Shown here: one piece after another, positions 44,356 through 53,963 of the stretch
How the letters are laid out: each line of letters opens with the position of its first letter
Position numbering within the stretch: position 1 is the stretch's first letter
DNA from: an uncultured Oscillospiraceae bacterium
GTDB lineage: Bacteria > Bacillota > Clostridia > Oscillospirales > Oscillospiraceae
Reading direction: 5' to 3'
DNA: 64,000 nt
Assembly: GCA_958436045.1 (NCBI GenBank)
Contig: CAUBIP010000002.1
Coordinates: 3,083 to 67,082, forward strand
The notes under the pieces: generated by a model
What the model was told of the DNA's origin: nothing
Seen by the model: only the letters and a program-made list of their open reading frames with translations
Databases searched by the model: none
Translations under genes and position numbers: made by a program

Positions 44356-47178
44356 TTACAGCACGCCCCGCAGGTATTTCCCGGTATAGCTGGCCGGATG
44401 CTGCGCGATTTCCTCCGGCGTACCCGCCGCGACGATAGTCCCGCCGCCGGTGCCGCCCTCAGGCCCCAGATCAATGATATAATCCGCCGTCTTGATGACA
44501 TCTAGGTTATGCTCGATGACCAGGACGGTATTGCCCAACTCCACCAGGCGCTGCAGGACCTCCGTCAGCTTATGCACATCGTAGGTGTGCAGCCCCGTCG
44601 TCGGTTCGTCGAGAATATAGATCGTCGAGCCCGTGGCACAGCGGGAGAGCTCCGTCGCCAGCTTGACCCGCTGGGCTTCGCCGCCGGAGAGGGTCGTGGA
44701 GCTTTGGCCCAGCTTGATATAGCCCAGGCCGACTTCTACCAGCGTCGCCACCTTGCGGCGGATCTTGGGTAGGTTTTCAAAAAATTCCAGTGCCTCATCG
44801 GCGGTCATATCCAGAATATCCGCAATACTCTTCCCCTTATAGAGCACCTCCAGCGTCTCCCGGTTATACCGGCGGCCACCGCAGGCCTCACAGGGGACAT
44901 AAATATCCGGCAGGAAATGCATCTCGATGCGCACCAGCCCATCGCCGCTGCAGGCCTCGCAGCGGCCGCCCTTGACATTGAAGGAGAAGCGCCCCGGGCC
45001 GTAGCCCCGGGCCTTCGCCTCCGCCGTCGCGGCAAACAGGTCGCGAATGTCATTGAACAGGCCAGTATACGTCGCCGGATTCGACCGGGGCGTCCGCCCA
45101 ATGGGGCTCTGGTCGATGGCGATGACCTTGTCCAGATGCTCGATGCCTTCAAAATGGTCGTGCCGTCCGGCCCGCAGCCGGGCCCGGTTCAGCTTTGCCG
45201 CCAGCTTTTTATAGAGGATCTCATTGACCAGGCTGGATTTACCAGATCCGGAAACGCCGGTTACGCAGGTAAACGTCCCCAAGGGGATGGCGATGTCGAT
45301 ATTTTGCAGATTGTTCTCCCGGCAGCCGAAGGCCTTGAGCCAATGCCCGTTGCCGCTGCGCCGCTGCGCCGGGACAGGGATCCTCCGCACGCCGGACAGA
45401 TACTGCCCCGTGATGCTTTCCGGCGTGGCAATGATCTTCTCCAGCGGCCCTGCCGCGACAATACTGCCGCCATGGACACCCGCACCGGGGCCGACGTCCA
45501 CGATAAAATCCGCCGCCCGCATGGTATCCTCATCGTGCTCGACGACGATCAGGGTATTGCCCAGGTCCCGCAGGCGCTTTAATGTCGCCAGCAGGCGGTC
45601 ATTATCCCGCTGGTGCAGGCCGATGGACGGCTCATCGAGGATATACAAGACTCCCATCAGCGACGAGCCGATCTGCGTCGCCAGCCGGATGCGCTGGCTC
45701 TCGCCGCCGGAAAGGGTCCCGGCGGCCCGGGCCAGGGTCAGGTACTCCAGGCCCACGTCCTTCAAAAAGCCCAGCCGCGACCGCAGCTCCCGCAGGATCT
45801 GGTCGGCGATCATCGCCTGGGCGCCGGTCAGGTGCAGGTCGTTCACAAACGCCAGTGCCTGTGTCACCGGCAGGCGGCAGAAATCGGCAATGCGCATCCC
45901 GCCGACCGTCACCGCCCGAGAGATCTCCGAAAGGCGGTCACCATGGCATGCCGGGCAAGGCTGGGCCGCCATATAGGACTCCAGCTCCTTGCGCATCGCG
46001 TCAGACTGGGTCTCCCGCAAGCGGCGCTCCAGATTTGGCAGAACGCCCTCAAAGGGCTGCTCCAGTGTCCCCCGGCCATTGCCGCGGGAGTAGTGCAGCT
46101 GCAGCTTTTCCTTGCCAGTGCCGTATAAAATCGCCTGCAGCCCCGCTTTGGGCAGCTTGTTGATCGGGTCCTGCAGGGAGAAGTGGTATTTTTCCGCCAG
46201 GGCTTCAAAATACATCCGCGCGATGGAATCTGACTTGACGCTGTTCCAGCCGCTGGCCTCGATGCCGCCGTCCCAGATTGAACGGCTCGGGTCCGGGATA
46301 ACCAGCTCCGGGTCAGCCTTTTGCAGAAAGCCCAGGCCGGTACACGCCGGGCAGGCGCCATAGGGATTGTTGAAGGAGAACATCCGGGGCGAAAGCTCCT
46401 GCAGGCTCACGCCGCAGTCGTCGCAAGCGTAATTCTGGGAGTACAGCGTCTCCGCGCCGCTGCCTGGCTCCTGGATGATGACCAGACCGCCGCTGCGGGC
46501 CGTGGCCGTCTCGATAGAGTCGGCCAGCCGGCGGCGGATATCGCCCCGCATGACCAGCCGGTCCACGACCAGCTCGATGTGATGCTTTTTATTCTTATCC
46601 AGCGTGATCTCTTCGGAAAGATCGTATAAGCTGCCGTCCACCCGGACGCGGACAAAGCCGCTGCGCCGCGCATCCTCCAGGACCTTGCTGTGCTCGCCCT
46701 TTTTCCCCCGGATGACCGGAGCCAGGACCTGAAATTTCGTTCCCTCCGGCAGCAGCCCGACCTTATCGACGATCTGGTCGATGGTCTGGCGGCGGATCTC
46801 CTTGCCACAGCGCGGGCAATGGGGCGTGCCGACCCGGGCCCAGAGCAAGCGCAGGTAATCGTAGATCTCTGTGACCGTCCCTACGGTGGAGCGAGGGTTT
46901 TTTGAAGTCGTCTTCTGGTCGATGGAAATGGCAGGGGAGAGGCCATCAATGGAATCCACATCCGGCTTGTCCATCTGCCCCAAAAACTGCCGGGCATAGG
47001 AGGAGAGGGACTCCACGTAGCGCCGCTGCCCCTCGGCAAAGATCGTATCAAACGCCAAGCTGGATTTTCCCGAGCCGGACAAGCCGGTGAACACGATCAG
47101 CTTATCCCGCGGCAGGTCCAAATCGACATTTTTCAGGTTGTTCGCTCTGGCGCCGCGGATGGAAATTTTATCTAGCAT
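44356..47178 (-). CDS. uvrA: Excinuclease ABC subunit A
   Basis: 940 residues, full length. Two ABC ATPase halves: Walker [13 protein letters not shown] and [12 protein letters not shown]; two LSGGE(S/A)QR signatures ([26 protein letters not shown]); Walker [16 protein letters not shown] and [15 protein letters not shown]. Zinc-binding Cys clusters are present ([31 protein letters not shown]). Damage recognition protein of nucleotide excision repair, acting with UvrB. Leftward, followed by radC. It has its own near-consensus promoter. Confidence 0.98.
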   Translation of the reverse strand: MLDKISIRGARANNLKNVDLDLPRDKLIVFTGLSGSGKSSLAFDTIFAEGQRRYVESLSSYARQFLGQMDKPDVDSIDGLSPAISIDQKTTSKNPRSTVGTVTEIYDYLRLLWARVGTPHCPRCGKEIRRQTIDQIVDKVGLLPEGTKFQVLAPVIRGKKGEHSKVLEDARRSGFVRVRVDGSLYDLSEEITLDKNKKHHIELVVDRLVMRGDIRRRLADSIETATARSGGLVIIQEPGSGAETLYSQNYACDDCGVSLQELSPRMFSFNNPYGACPACTGLGFLQKADPELVIPDPSRSIWDGGIEASGWNSVKSDSIARMYFEALAEKYHFSLQDPINKLPKAGLQAILYGTGKEKLQLHYSRGNGRGTLEQPFEGVLPNLERRLRETQSDAMRKELESYMAAQPCPACHGDRLSEISRAVTVGGMRIADFCRLPVTQALAFVNDLHLTGAQAMIADQILRELRSRLGFLKDVGLEYLTLARAAGTLSGGESQRIRLATQIGSSLMGVLYILDEPSIGLHQRDNDRLLATLKRLRDLGNTLIVVEHDEDTMRAADFIVDVGPGAGVHGGSIVAAGPLEKIIATPESITGQYLSGVRRIPVPAQRRSGNGHWLKAFGCRENNLQNIDIAIPLGTFTCVTGVSGSGKSSLVNEILYKKLAAKLNRARLRAGRHDHFEGIEHLDKVIAIDQSPIGRTPRSNPATYTGLFNDIRDLFAATAEAKARGYGPGRFSFNVKGGRCEACSGDGLVRIEMHFLPDIYVPCEACGGRRYNRETLEVLYKGKSIADILDMTADEALEFFENLPKIRRKVATLVEVGLGYIKLGQSSTTLSGGEAQRVKLATELSRCATGSTIYILDEPTTGLHTYDVHKLTEVLQRLVELGNTVLVIEHNLDVIKTADYIIDLGPEGGTGGGTIVAAGTPEEIAQHPASYTGKYLRGVL

Positions 47179-47240
47179 ACAGGAAAGCCTCCTGGGTCGT
47201 AAGTTGTTTTACCGCAAAATAAGCAGCATTTCAACAATTT

Positions 47241-47269
47241 ATTATACCACGCTTCCGGCCTGGCGACAA
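47241..47269 (-). promoter_or_regulatory. uvrA promoter
   Basis: Minus strand: -35 TTGTCG, 17-base spacer, -10 TATAAT, about 62 bases before uvrA. No SOS box is evident. Confidence 0.75.
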
Positions 47270-47315
47270 CTGGAAAATTGCAGGAAATATATGATTACTA
47301 CAACCCAAAAAGGCA

Positions 47316-47365
47316 GAAAAAACAGCGCCGCGGCCAGACACCCGAAGGCCCCTGCGCCGCAGCGC
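47316..47365 (-). terminator. Terminator after dapA-dapB
   Basis: 10-bp stem GCGCTGCGGC / GCCGCGGCGC (one G-T pair) with an inner GGCC/GGCC pairing, followed on the minus strand by TGTTTTTT. Confidence 0.75.
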
Positions 47366-47393
47366 CGCTTCCTGTGCGATCCACGCGATAAGA

Positions 47394-48125
47394 TCAACGC
47401 ACCAAATCGTCCATATTGTAAAGCCCCGCGGGCTTGCCCTGCAAAAAGGTCGCCGCATCCAGCGCACCGTCGGCAAACAGCGCCCGGTCGTGGGCTTCGT
47501 GCTTGAGGATGATGGTCTGGGTCCCCGTCGAGATCTGCACCTCGTGGATGCCGACAATCTCACCTCGCCGGATGGCGTGAATGCCGATCTCGCCCTCCTC
47601 CCGGGGGCACATGCCGCTGCGCCCGCAGTGATTCTGCGCCGCCGGGCGGCTCTCCCGGATGGCGTCGGCCAGCATCAGAGCCGTCCCGCTGGGGGCGTCC
47701 AGCTTGTGCCGGTGGTGGGTCTCGACGATCTCAATATCCGCGTCAGGGAACACCGCCGCCGTCTTCTTTGCCAGACTGCACAGCAGCGCGATGCCCAGGG
47801 ACATATTGCCGCTGTAAAACACCGGGATCTTTTTCCCCGCCGCTTCGATCAGGGCCCGCTCCTCAGGCGTATGCCCCGTCGTCGCGACGATGACCGGCGT
47901 ATTGACGGCCTGGGCATACGTCAGCAGCTCCGTCACCGCGCTGTGGTGGGAAAAGTCGATGATAATATCCGCCTGCGGCGCTGCATCAAAGCTCTGCAGG
48001 ACGGTCTCGCCGTCGCCCCGCGGGTCCACGGCGGCGGCCAGTGTGTAACGTTCCGGCTGCTGGGCGATAAGCCGCAGCAGCGTCTGCCCCATGCGCCCGC
48101 AGGCGCCATTTACGATAATTCTCAT
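47394..48125 (-). CDS. dapB: 4-hydroxy-tetrahydrodipicolinate reductase
   Basis: 243 residues. NAD(P)H-dependent reductase of the diaminopimelate/lysine pathway. Dinucleotide motif [19 protein letters not shown]; and the catalytic/substrate block [17 protein letters not shown], with the paired His and the Lys. Start overlaps the dapA stop by four bases. It is the second gene of a riboswitch-controlled operon. Confidence 0.97.
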   Translation of the reverse strand: MRIIVNGACGRMGQTLLRLIAQQPERYTLAAAVDPRGDGETVLQSFDAAPQADIIIDFSHHSAVTELLTYAQAVNTPVIVATTGHTPEERALIEAAGKKIPVFYSGNMSLGIALLCSLAKKTAAVFPDADIEIVETHHRHKLDAPSGTALMLADAIRESRPAAQNHCGRSGMCPREEGEIGIHAIRRGEIVGIHEVQISTGTQTIILKHEAHDRALFADGALDAATFLQGKPAGLYNMDDLVR

Positions 48126-49009
48126 TGAATCAACCCCTGTTCCCGCATCAGCCGCAGCAAAACTTCCGCATGGGCCTGCTCCATGCAGGTCAACGGCAGC
48201 CGCAGCGAATTTTCACCAAAGCCCATGGCAGCCATCGCTGCCTTGACCGGGATCGGGTTGACCTCGCTGAACAGCGCGTTGATGAGCGGCAGATAGTCGC
48301 ATTGCAGCTTAGCTGCCCCGGCGATGTCCCCGTCCCAGAAGCGATCGCAGATCTCCCGGGTCTGGCGGGGCATCAGGTTTGAGAGGACCGAAATGCACCC
48401 TGCGCCGCCCATGGCCAGGATCGGCACGAGCTGATCGTCATTGCCGGAGTAGAGGTCCAGCTTGCCCCGCAGCAGCGACTGGGTCTCGACAACGCTGGAG
48501 ATATCGCCGTTGGCTTCCTTGATGCCCCGGATATTCTCATGCTCCGCCAGCTTCAGATAGGTCTGCGGCTGGATATTGCAGCCCGTGCGGGAGGGGACGT
48601 TGTAAACGATCATCGGCTTCGTGCTGGCATCGGCAATGGCGTAGAAGCTCTCGACGAGACCCCGCTGGGTGGCCTTGTTATAGTACGGCGTGACGACGAG
48701 CATTGCGTCCGCGCCTACGTCGCAGGAATACTTCGTCAGGTTGATGGCGTAGTTCGTATCGTTGCTGCCTGTCCCGGCGATGATGACCGTCCGGCCCGCA
48801 GCTCGCTCCACGGCAAAGCGAATGCACGCCTTGTGCTCTTCGTCGGAAAGGGTCGAGCCTTCGCCGGTGGTACCGCAGATGACTAGGGCGTCGATCCCGT
48901 TTTCGATCTGCCAGTCGATCAGGCGGCCGAAGGTATCATAGTCCACCTCACCGTTGCGAAACGGGGTAATCAACGCGGTAGCGATGCCTCTGAAAATCGA
49001 ATCTGTCAT
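48122..49009 (-). CDS. dapA: 4-hydroxy-tetrahydrodipicolinate synthase
   Basis: 295 residues from ATG 49009 (AAGGAGGAC upstream). Condenses pyruvate and aspartate semialdehyde, the entry to lysine and diaminopimelate synthesis. GTTGEGSTLSDEEH, the catalytic Tyr in YNVPSRTG and the Schiff-base Lys in IKEANGD are all present. An upstream in-frame stretch of 73 codons is part of the riboswitch leader and not protein. Controlled by the lysine riboswitch directly upstream. Confidence 0.97.
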   Translation of the reverse strand: MTDSIFRGIATALITPFRNGEVDYDTFGRLIDWQIENGIDALVICGTTGEGSTLSDEEHKACIRFAVERAAGRTVIIAGTGSNDTNYAINLTKYSCDVGADAMLVVTPYYNKATQRGLVESFYAIADASTKPMIVYNVPSRTGCNIQPQTYLKLAEHENIRGIKEANGDISSVVETQSLLRGKLDLYSGNDDQLVPILAMGGAGCISVLSNLMPRQTREICDRFWDGDIAGAAKLQCDYLPLINALFSEVNPIPVKAAMAAMGFGENSLRLPLTCMEQAHAEVLLRLMREQGLIQ

Positions 49010-49042
49010 AATTTTGTCCTCCTTCTGGTGAGAAAATATAAG

Positions 49043-49076
49043 AAAAAGCAGCTCACATCCTCGCGGATCAGCTGCT
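49043..49076 (-). terminator. Regulatory terminator of the lysine riboswitch
   Basis: Minus strand: AGCAGCT...TCC-GCGA-GGA...AGCTGCT followed by TTTTTC, 34 bases before the dapA start and downstream of the aptamer. This is the expected off-switch hairpin for transcription control by lysine. Confidence 0.8.
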
Positions 49077-49139
49077 CTGCATTCCCTGTTGCACCGCCAG
49101 GCGGCCAAATGGGCACGATCCGGCGATCCAAATTGAAAC

Positions 49140-49302
49140 GATAGCACTCCGCAGTGATGCGACAGTCCGGCAGCTATTAGTTTACCGGCCCAGCACAGCT
49201 CCGCTGTATCCGAAGCTGCCTTCGGCAACGCGCCCCTTTCCGCAAGCCAACGGGATACAGCCCCTTCCAGCTCGTTTACTCATCACGCGATGCGCCTCTA
49301 TC
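49140..49302 (-). promoter_or_regulatory. Lysine riboswitch (L-box) aptamer
   Basis: Read on the minus strand it shows the conserved blocks in order: GATAGAGGCGC at the 5' end, AAGGGGCGCGTTGCCGAAG, GCTGGGCCGG, GGACTGTCGCATCA and the closing GGAGTGCTATC that pairs with the start. The order and spacing match the class seen before lysC and dapA in Firmicutes. High lysine should favour the terminator at 49043-49076 and cut dapA-dapB expression. Confidence 0.95.
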
Positions 49303-49312
49303 ATTAGCCAAT

Positions 49313-49341
49313 ATATTACCATCTTTTTTCCCCAATTGCAA
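49313..49341 (-). promoter_or_regulatory. dapA-dapB promoter
   Basis: Minus strand: -35 TTGCAA, 17-base spacer, -10 TAATAT, starting the riboswitch leader. The -35 overlaps the inverted repeat at 49337-49378. Confidence 0.7.
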
Positions 49342-49378
49342 TGTATTTTTTCAAAAACAGTGAAAAAAATACATTGCA
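49337..49378. repeat. AT-rich inverted repeat between the M20 and dapA genes
   Basis: 17- and 18-base arms (TGCAATGTATTTTTT... and ...AAAAATACATTGCA, one bulged A) with a 7-base loop. It lies after the M20 stop and over the -35 of the dapA promoter. It could end M20 transcription, although the stem is AT-rich, or act as an operator. Confidence 0.7.
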
Positions 49379-49416
49379 TCCAGGCTTTTCTTTTGTCTAT
49401 TTCCGTAAAACGCGCT

Positions 49417-50514
49417 TCACGGCCGGTACAGCCGGGCCAGCTGCTCCCAGAAATCCGCGCCCCGCTGCAGCGCCGCCTCATCAAACTGGAAGTCCGCCGC
49501 GTGCAGCGCCGGCGCCGGGCCGACGCCCAGGAAGAAGAACATCCCCGGCAGCTGGCGCTGATACCAGGAAAAATCCTCCGTGATCATCACCGGCGCATCC
49601 AGCTGCACAAACTCCAGCCCGCTGGCAAGCACCCGGTCAAACAGCGCGTCGGGGTTCATCACCGCCGGATAGCCGTCGTTCATCGTGACCTCGACCTGGC
49701 AGCCCATCTTCTGCGCAACATCGCGGCCAATGGCGCGGATGCGCGCCTGCAGGCCAGTAAAAATCTCATCCTGGAACGCCCGCAGGCTCCCTTCCAGGAC
49801 AGTATGGGCGCTGACGGCATTGCGCACCGTCCCGCTCTCCATGCGGCCGAATTTACACAGGCGGAACACCTCCGGCGGCAGTGCGTCCACCGCCGCCATG
49901 ACCTGCTGGTAAAAATCCACCCCGGCAGCCAGGGCATCAATGCCCTCCGCCGCTTTGGCAATATGAGCGGAGCGCCCGGTGATCTCCACCGTCACCTCGC
50001 AGGAGCGGCTCATCATCTCATTCCTGCGGCTGGCGATGACCCCCGACGGCAGATCCGGCCACAGGTGCATCCCAAAAATCGCCTCTATGCCATATTCCTG
50101 GAAGATCCCCGTCTGGCACAGGTCTCGTGCGCCGCCGGTCGTCTCCTCCGCGGGCTGGAAGACCAGCAGGATATTCTGCGGCAGCGCCACCATCCGGTCC
50201 AGGCGGCGGGCCAACTCCAGCAGCATTGCCATATGGGCATCGTGGCCGCAGGCGTGCATTTTCCCCGGGTGGTGTGAGGCAAAGGGCAGCCCCGTCTGCT
50301 CCTGGACCGGCAGCGCGTCGGCATCGGAGCGGAACGCAATGGTGTGCTCCGCGCCGAAGTCAAAATACGCGCACAGTGCCCCCGCCATGGGCCGTAGCAG
50401 GCGGCAGCGCAGCGGGGCCAGGGCAGCAGTCAGATAGGCCAGCGTCTCCGGCAGCTGCCGGTCCAATTCCGGGATCTGGTGCAGTGCCCGGCGGTCTTCG
50501 ATTATTTGCAGCAT
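49417..50514 (-). CDS. M20 amidohydrolase, probable N-acetyldiaminopimelate deacetylase
   Basis: 365 residues. M20D metallopeptidase/amidohydrolase: metal ligands in [10 protein letters not shown], the catalytic Glu in [20 protein letters not shown], and the dimerisation domain with [19 protein letters not shown]. Its position next to dapH and the dapA-dapB operon points to N-acetyl-LL-diaminopimelate deacetylase (DapL/YkuR type), the last acetylase-pathway step. Other M20D members (aminoacylase, carboxypeptidase-like) look alike. Divergent from dapH. Confidence 0.85.
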   Translation of the reverse strand: MLQIIEDRRALHQIPELDRQLPETLAYLTAALAPLRCRLLRPMAGALCAYFDFGAEHTIAFRSDADALPVQEQTGLPFASHHPGKMHACGHDAHMAMLLELARRLDRMVALPQNILLVFQPAEETTGGARDLCQTGIFQEYGIEAIFGMHLWPDLPSGVIASRRNEMMSRSCEVTVEITGRSAHIAKAAEGIDALAAGVDFYQQVMAAVDALPPEVFRLCKFGRMESGTVRNAVSAHTVLEGSLRAFQDEIFTGLQARIRAIGRDVAQKMGCQVEVTMNDGYPAVMNPDALFDRVLASGLEFVQLDAPVMITEDFSWYQRQLPGMFFFLGVGPAPALHAADFQFDEAALQRGADFWEQLARLYRP

Positions 50515-50551
50515 AGTTCCTCCTTTTCCGGCGCGGGCGGAGGAATAATAG

Positions 50552-50580
50552 TGGAAATTCCCGCCGGGCCGTGCTATGAT
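50552..50580 (+). promoter_or_regulatory. dapH promoter
   Basis: -35 TGGAAA, 17-base spacer, -10 TATGAT, giving a leader of about 85 bases that includes the hairpin at 50584-50635. Confidence 0.5.
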
Positions 50581-50583
50581 AAA

Positions 50584-50635
50584 GATACGAGAGCTGAATC
50601 AAACGCAGGATGCGCTTTGACCCGGGCTCCGTATC
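50584..50635 (+). other. Structured 5' leader of dapH
   Basis: An outer stem GATACG-x-GAGC / GCTC-CGTATC encloses an inner stem-loop (TCAAACGC / GCG-x-TTTGA). It begins at about the predicted transcription start. It does not match the lysine riboswitch or any riboswitch I know, and has no terminator T run. Confidence 0.5.
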
Positions 50636-50673
50636 AAAATCGACTTCTAAACTTCACAAAGGGGCAATGGCTT

Positions 50674-51372
50674 ATGAATGCACAGGAAATCATTGAATAC
50701 ATCCGCACATCCGAGAAGAAGACCCCCGTCCGGGCATTTTTACAGGAGACCAAGCCAGTCGAATTCCCGAACGCCCAGGTGTTTGCTGCCGGGTCTGGGA
50801 CGAAGATCGTCTTCGGCGACTGGAAGGATATCGGCCCAGTGCTGGAAGCCCACGCGGGCGATATCGCCCAACTGGTCATTGAGAACGACTGCCGCAATTC
50901 CGCCATCCCCATGCTGGACCTCAAACCCATCAACGCCCGCATCGAGCCGGGCGCGATCATCCGGGAAAATGTCGAGATCGGCGATAACGCCGTCATTATG
51001 ATGGGCGCGATCATCAATATCGGCGCGATCATCGGTGCAGGCACCATGATCGACATGGGCGCTGTCCTGGGCGGGCGCGCGACCGTCGGCAAAAACTGCC
51101 ATGTCGGCGCGGGCGCTGTCTTGGCAGGCGTCGTCGAACCGGCCAGCGCGACGCCGGTTATCATTGAGGACGATGTGCTCATCGGTGCCAACGCCGTCGT
51201 GATCGAAGGGGTCCATGTCGGCAAGGGCGCTGTCATTGCCGCCGGGGCCGTCGTGGTAAACGATGTCGAGCCGGGCGCCGTGATGGCTGGTGTCCCCGCC
51301 CGGAAAATCAAAACGAAGGACGAGAAGACCGCCGGGAAGACCGCGCTGGTCGACGCCCTGCGGGCCCTGTAA
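50674..51372 (+). CDS. dapH: Tetrahydrodipicolinate N-acetyltransferase
   Basis: 232 residues from ATG 50674 (AAAGGGG upstream). A left-handed beta-helix with many hexapeptide repeats ([53 protein letters not shown]). Transfers acetyl from acetyl-CoA to tetrahydrodipicolinate in the acetylase variant of the pathway. The N-terminal DapH domain ([18 protein letters not shown]) separates it from the succinyl enzyme DapD. Confidence 0.96.
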   Translation: MNAQEIIEYIRTSEKKTPVRAFLQETKPVEFPNAQVFAAGSGTKIVFGDWKDIGPVLEAHAGDIAQLVIENDCRNSAIPMLDLKPINARIEPGAIIRENVEIGDNAVIMMGAIINIGAIIGAGTMIDMGAVLGGRATVGKNCHVGAGAVLAGVVEPASATPVIIEDDVLIGANAVVIEGVHVGKGAVIAAGAVVVNDVEPGAVMAGVPARKIKTKDEKTAGKTALVDALRAL

Positions 51373-51403
51373 CGCCCCCGTGCCGCCGATCCTGTTTGCC
51401 CAT

Positions 51404-51432
51404 ATCATAGAGAGAAACCACGCTCTTGTCAA
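51404..51432 (-). promoter_or_regulatory. Near-consensus promoter pointing antisense into dapH
   Basis: Minus strand: -35 TTGACA, 17-base spacer, -10 TATGAT, 30 bases downstream of the dapH stop. It would make RNA complementary to dapH that could run on to the M20 gene. No minus-strand gene begins here. Confidence 0.5.
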
Positions 51433-51484
51433 GCAATGATGGGAACTTCCCGGCAAAACTGCACACAGATTCTACTCCTAACCA

Positions 51485-51518
51485 AAGCGCGCACCGGCAT
51501 GCCCGGTGTGCGCTTTTC
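51485..51518 (+). terminator. Terminator after dapH
   Basis: AAGCGC-x-CACCGG / CCGGTG-x-GCGCTT stem with a 5-base loop and TTTT. Confidence 0.75.
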
Positions 51519-51595
51519 GCGTGTCTAAACAAATCAAATCCGTCCCAGAGCCAGCAGAGCAGCCGGAGAAATACTGCCTTCTTTTGCGCCCACGC

Positions 51596-51626
51596 TTGAC
51601 AGTATAGTATATATATGGTTTATAAT
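51596..51626 (+). promoter_or_regulatory. MerR-type promoter with 19-bp spacer
   Basis: Consensus -35 TTGACA and -10 TATAAT are separated by 19 bases instead of 17, the hallmark of promoters twisted open by MerR-family activators. The spacer is an AT-rich imperfect dyad. The second gene of this transcript encodes a MerR protein. Confidence 0.7.
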
Positions 51627-51665
51627 ATTATTATACTATCACTTTGCAGAAAGCGAGGAAGAATA

Positions 51666-53060
51666 ATGGCAAAGACGCTGCTCCGAAACGCCCGGGCAAT
51701 TGTCAGCTGCGACGAACGCGACCGGGTCTATGAACACTGCGATCTTCTGATCGAAGGCCAAGAGATCCTTGAGATCGCCCCGCATATCTCCTGCGAAAGT
51801 GCCCAGGTCATCGACGCCGCCGGTAAGCTGATCTACCCGGGCCTTGTCAATACGCACCACCATTTTTTCCAGACCTTTATCCGCAACCTGACCACCATCG
51901 ACTACCCGAATATGACCGTCCTGGAATGGCTGGACGTCTTTTTCCAGGCTGTCCGCTATGTCGACAGTGATGTCATGTACTATTCCGCCCTGACCGCCAT
52001 GGCAGACCTGGTCAAGCACGGCTGCACCACCGCCTTTGACCACCAATACTGCTTCAATGCCCGCACTGGCAAGGCGTCGATCGACCGGCAGATGGAGGCA
52101 GCTCAGCAGATCGGCATCCGCTATCATGCCGGACGCGCAACGAACACCCGTCCCATGTCCGACGGCAGCCCCATTCCTGACGATATCCGTGAGGACACCG
52201 AGACCTTTATCGCCCACACCCGCACGCTCATCGAAAAATACCATGACGCAAGCCCCTTCTCCATGCGGCAGATCGTCATTGCCCCCTGCCAGCCCATGAA
52301 CTGCGCCGCAGACTGTTTCACCGCCTCCGTTGCCCTGGCCAAGGAGACCGGCTGCCGCCTGCACACCCACCTGGGGGAGGGCGAAAACGAATTTATGCAG
52401 GCCCGCTATGGGATGCGCACCCTGGAATGGTGCCGCTGTCTGGGCTTTTTGGGTGAAAATGTCTGGTTTGCCCACTGCTGGGAGCTGACGCCGGAGGAAT
52501 ACAAAATAATTGGCGATTATGGTGCGGGCGTCTCCCACTGCCCCGCACCGGCCATCCTTAGCGGCTTCCCGATCCTGCCCATGAAGCAGATGCTGCGTGA
52601 CGGGGTCTGCCTCAGCCTGGGCTGCGATGGCTCGGCCACCAACGACTCGTCCAACCTCCTCGACTCCATCCGCACCGCCTATTATATGCAGTGCTATTTC
52701 GGCAAGGAGCGGGGCGGCGCAGTCACCGCGTATGATATTCTAAAAATTGCCACCGCAGGCGGCGCAAAGACCCTGGGCCGCAGCGACTTGGGCTCCCTGG
52801 CCCCCGGCAAAGCCGCAGACCTGTTTATGATCGACGGGACAACGCTGGAGCTTGTCGGCGCGACCCACGACCCCAAAAATCTCATCGGCCGCGTCGGCCT
52901 GACTGGCAATGTCGCCATGACGATGATCGGTGGCAAAATCGTCTTTGACGGTGTCAAGCTCACCGGCATTGATGAGCGCCGCCTGGCTGTTGAGGCAGAC
53001 AGAGCTCACGAAAGCGCCCTGCGCTCCCAGTGCCCAGTTTTTCAGAAAGCCGGGGGCTGA
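51666..53060 (+). CDS. 8-oxoguanine deaminase / TRZ-ATZ-type amidohydrolase
   Basis: 464 residues from ATG 51666 (GAGGAAG upstream). Zinc amidohydrolase: NTHHHFFQTF, HTHLGEGE, FAHCWEL and GCDGSATNDSSNLLDS supply the metal ligands and catalytic His/Asp. The HxHxFFQ start and GSATNDSSN block match 8-oxoguanine deaminases and hydroxyatrazine ethylaminohydrolases. A purine-type deamination is likely, since an adenine deaminase lies downstream. The exact substrate cannot be told from sequence. A MerR-family gene follows after 3 bases. Confidence 0.82.
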   Translation: MAKTLLRNARAIVSCDERDRVYEHCDLLIEGQEILEIAPHISCESAQVIDAAGKLIYPGLVNTHHHFFQTFIRNLTTIDYPNMTVLEWLDVFFQAVRYVDSDVMYYSALTAMADLVKHGCTTAFDHQYCFNARTGKASIDRQMEAAQQIGIRYHAGRATNTRPMSDGSPIPDDIREDTETFIAHTRTLIEKYHDASPFSMRQIVIAPCQPMNCAADCFTASVALAKETGCRLHTHLGEGENEFMQARYGMRTLEWCRCLGFLGENVWFAHCWELTPEEYKIIGDYGAGVSHCPAPAILSGFPILPMKQMLRDGVCLSLGCDGSATNDSSNLLDSIRTAYYMQCYFGKERGGAVTAYDILKIATAGGAKTLGRSDLGSLAPGKAADLFMIDGTTLELVGATHDPKNLIGRVGLTGNVAMTMIGGKIVFDGVKLTGIDERRLAVEADRAHESALRSQCPVFQKAGG

Positions 53061-53063
53061 GCC

Positions 53064-53834
53064 ATGCGGGAATACCTGAATGTCGGGCAGATGAGCGCGC
53101 TGTTCCATCTCAACAAGCAGACGCTGCAATACTACGACCGAGAGAAAATTTTCTCCCCGGCCTATCGCAATCCGGAGAACAACTACCGCATGTACCGCTT
53201 CGACCAGGTCTACGGCCTGGCCCTCATCTGCTATCTGCGAAAACTGGGCTTTTCCATCGCCCAGGTCAAGAAGTATCTCGATCTGCACGACCGCAGCAGT
53301 GCGATCCAGGAGCTGAAAATGCAGTCGGCACTCCTACAGCAGCAATGCCAGAAAATGCTGGCCATGGATGAGGTTCTGCAGCGCAAGCTCCAATATGTTG
53401 AGCAGCAGCTCGAGCAGATGGCGTTGGGTCAGGCTTCGATCCAGACGCTGCCGGAGCGAAAATACATCCCCCTGGGGGAGGAGGCAACGCTATACCAAAA
53501 CGAGATCTTCTATTTTTACCCGACCATCGCCTTTGTCCAGGATGCGCCGTCAGGCCAACCCCGGATCTCCTTCGGCGCTTATCTGGAGCCCTCCCAGTCC
53601 GTCCCGGTGCGTTATCTGAAACAGGTCGAGACACTGCCCGCCATGCAGATGCTCTGCGCCCACTTCCGGGGCACGTATCCCGATGCCATCGACTTTGGCT
53701 GCCAGCTCCGCCTCGCCCATCCCGAGCTGCCACTGTCCGACGATGCGCTGCATTTCAATATCGTCGACCAATTTATTGAAACGGCACAGGAGAATTATAT
53801 TACAGAAATTCAGATTCCCATTCTAGACGCTTGA
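53064..53834 (+). CDS. MerR-family transcriptional regulator with effector domain
   Basis: 256 residues. N-terminal MerR winged HTH (about 3-75; NVGQMSALFHLNKQTLQYYD, YRMYRFDQVYGLALICYLRKLG). A dimerising coiled coil (about 85-125) follows, then a GyrI/BmrR-like ligand-binding domain (about 130-250; KYIPLGEEATLYQNEIFYFY). Three bases after the deaminase gene, so co-transcribed. Probably activates its own operon through the 19-bp-spacer promoter at 51596; the inducer may be a purine but this is inference. A strong terminator follows. Confidence 0.88.
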   Translation: MREYLNVGQMSALFHLNKQTLQYYDREKIFSPAYRNPENNYRMYRFDQVYGLALICYLRKLGFSIAQVKKYLDLHDRSSAIQELKMQSALLQQQCQKMLAMDEVLQRKLQYVEQQLEQMALGQASIQTLPERKYIPLGEEATLYQNEIFYFYPTIAFVQDAPSGQPRISFGAYLEPSQSVPVRYLKQVETLPAMQMLCAHFRGTYPDAIDFGCQLRLAHPELPLSDDALHFNIVDQFIETAQENYITEIQIPILDA

Positions 53835-53847
53835 CCGCACTGGCTGC

Positions 53848-53902
53848 CCCGGCCCAAGCCCTGCCGTTCTGCACGCGCAGGCCCTGGGCCGGGCGCTTTT
53901 TG
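53848..53902 (+). terminator. Terminator of the deaminase-merR operon
   Basis: CCCGGCCCA / TGGGCCGGG outer stem plus an inner CCTGC/GCAGG stem, followed by CGCTTTTT on the plus strand. Confidence 0.75.
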
Positions 53903-53919
53903 CCGCGATGGCATAATAG

Positions 53920-53956
53920 AAAAAGGGCGCGCTGCAGCGAGTCTGCAGCGCGCCCA
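53920..53956 (-). terminator. Terminator of the candidate structured RNA
   Basis: Perfect 13-bp stem GGGCGCGCTGCAG / CTGCAGCGCGCCC with a 5-base loop. A T run (TTTTTC) follows only on the minus strand, 8 bases after the RNA's terminal stem. Confidence 0.8.
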
Positions 53957-53963
53957 GATGCGG

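Noticed and set aside
51616..51656. Using the first in-frame ATG at 51615 as start of the deaminase
   Set aside because: It overlaps the -10 of the promoter; ATG 51666 has a proper ribosome site.
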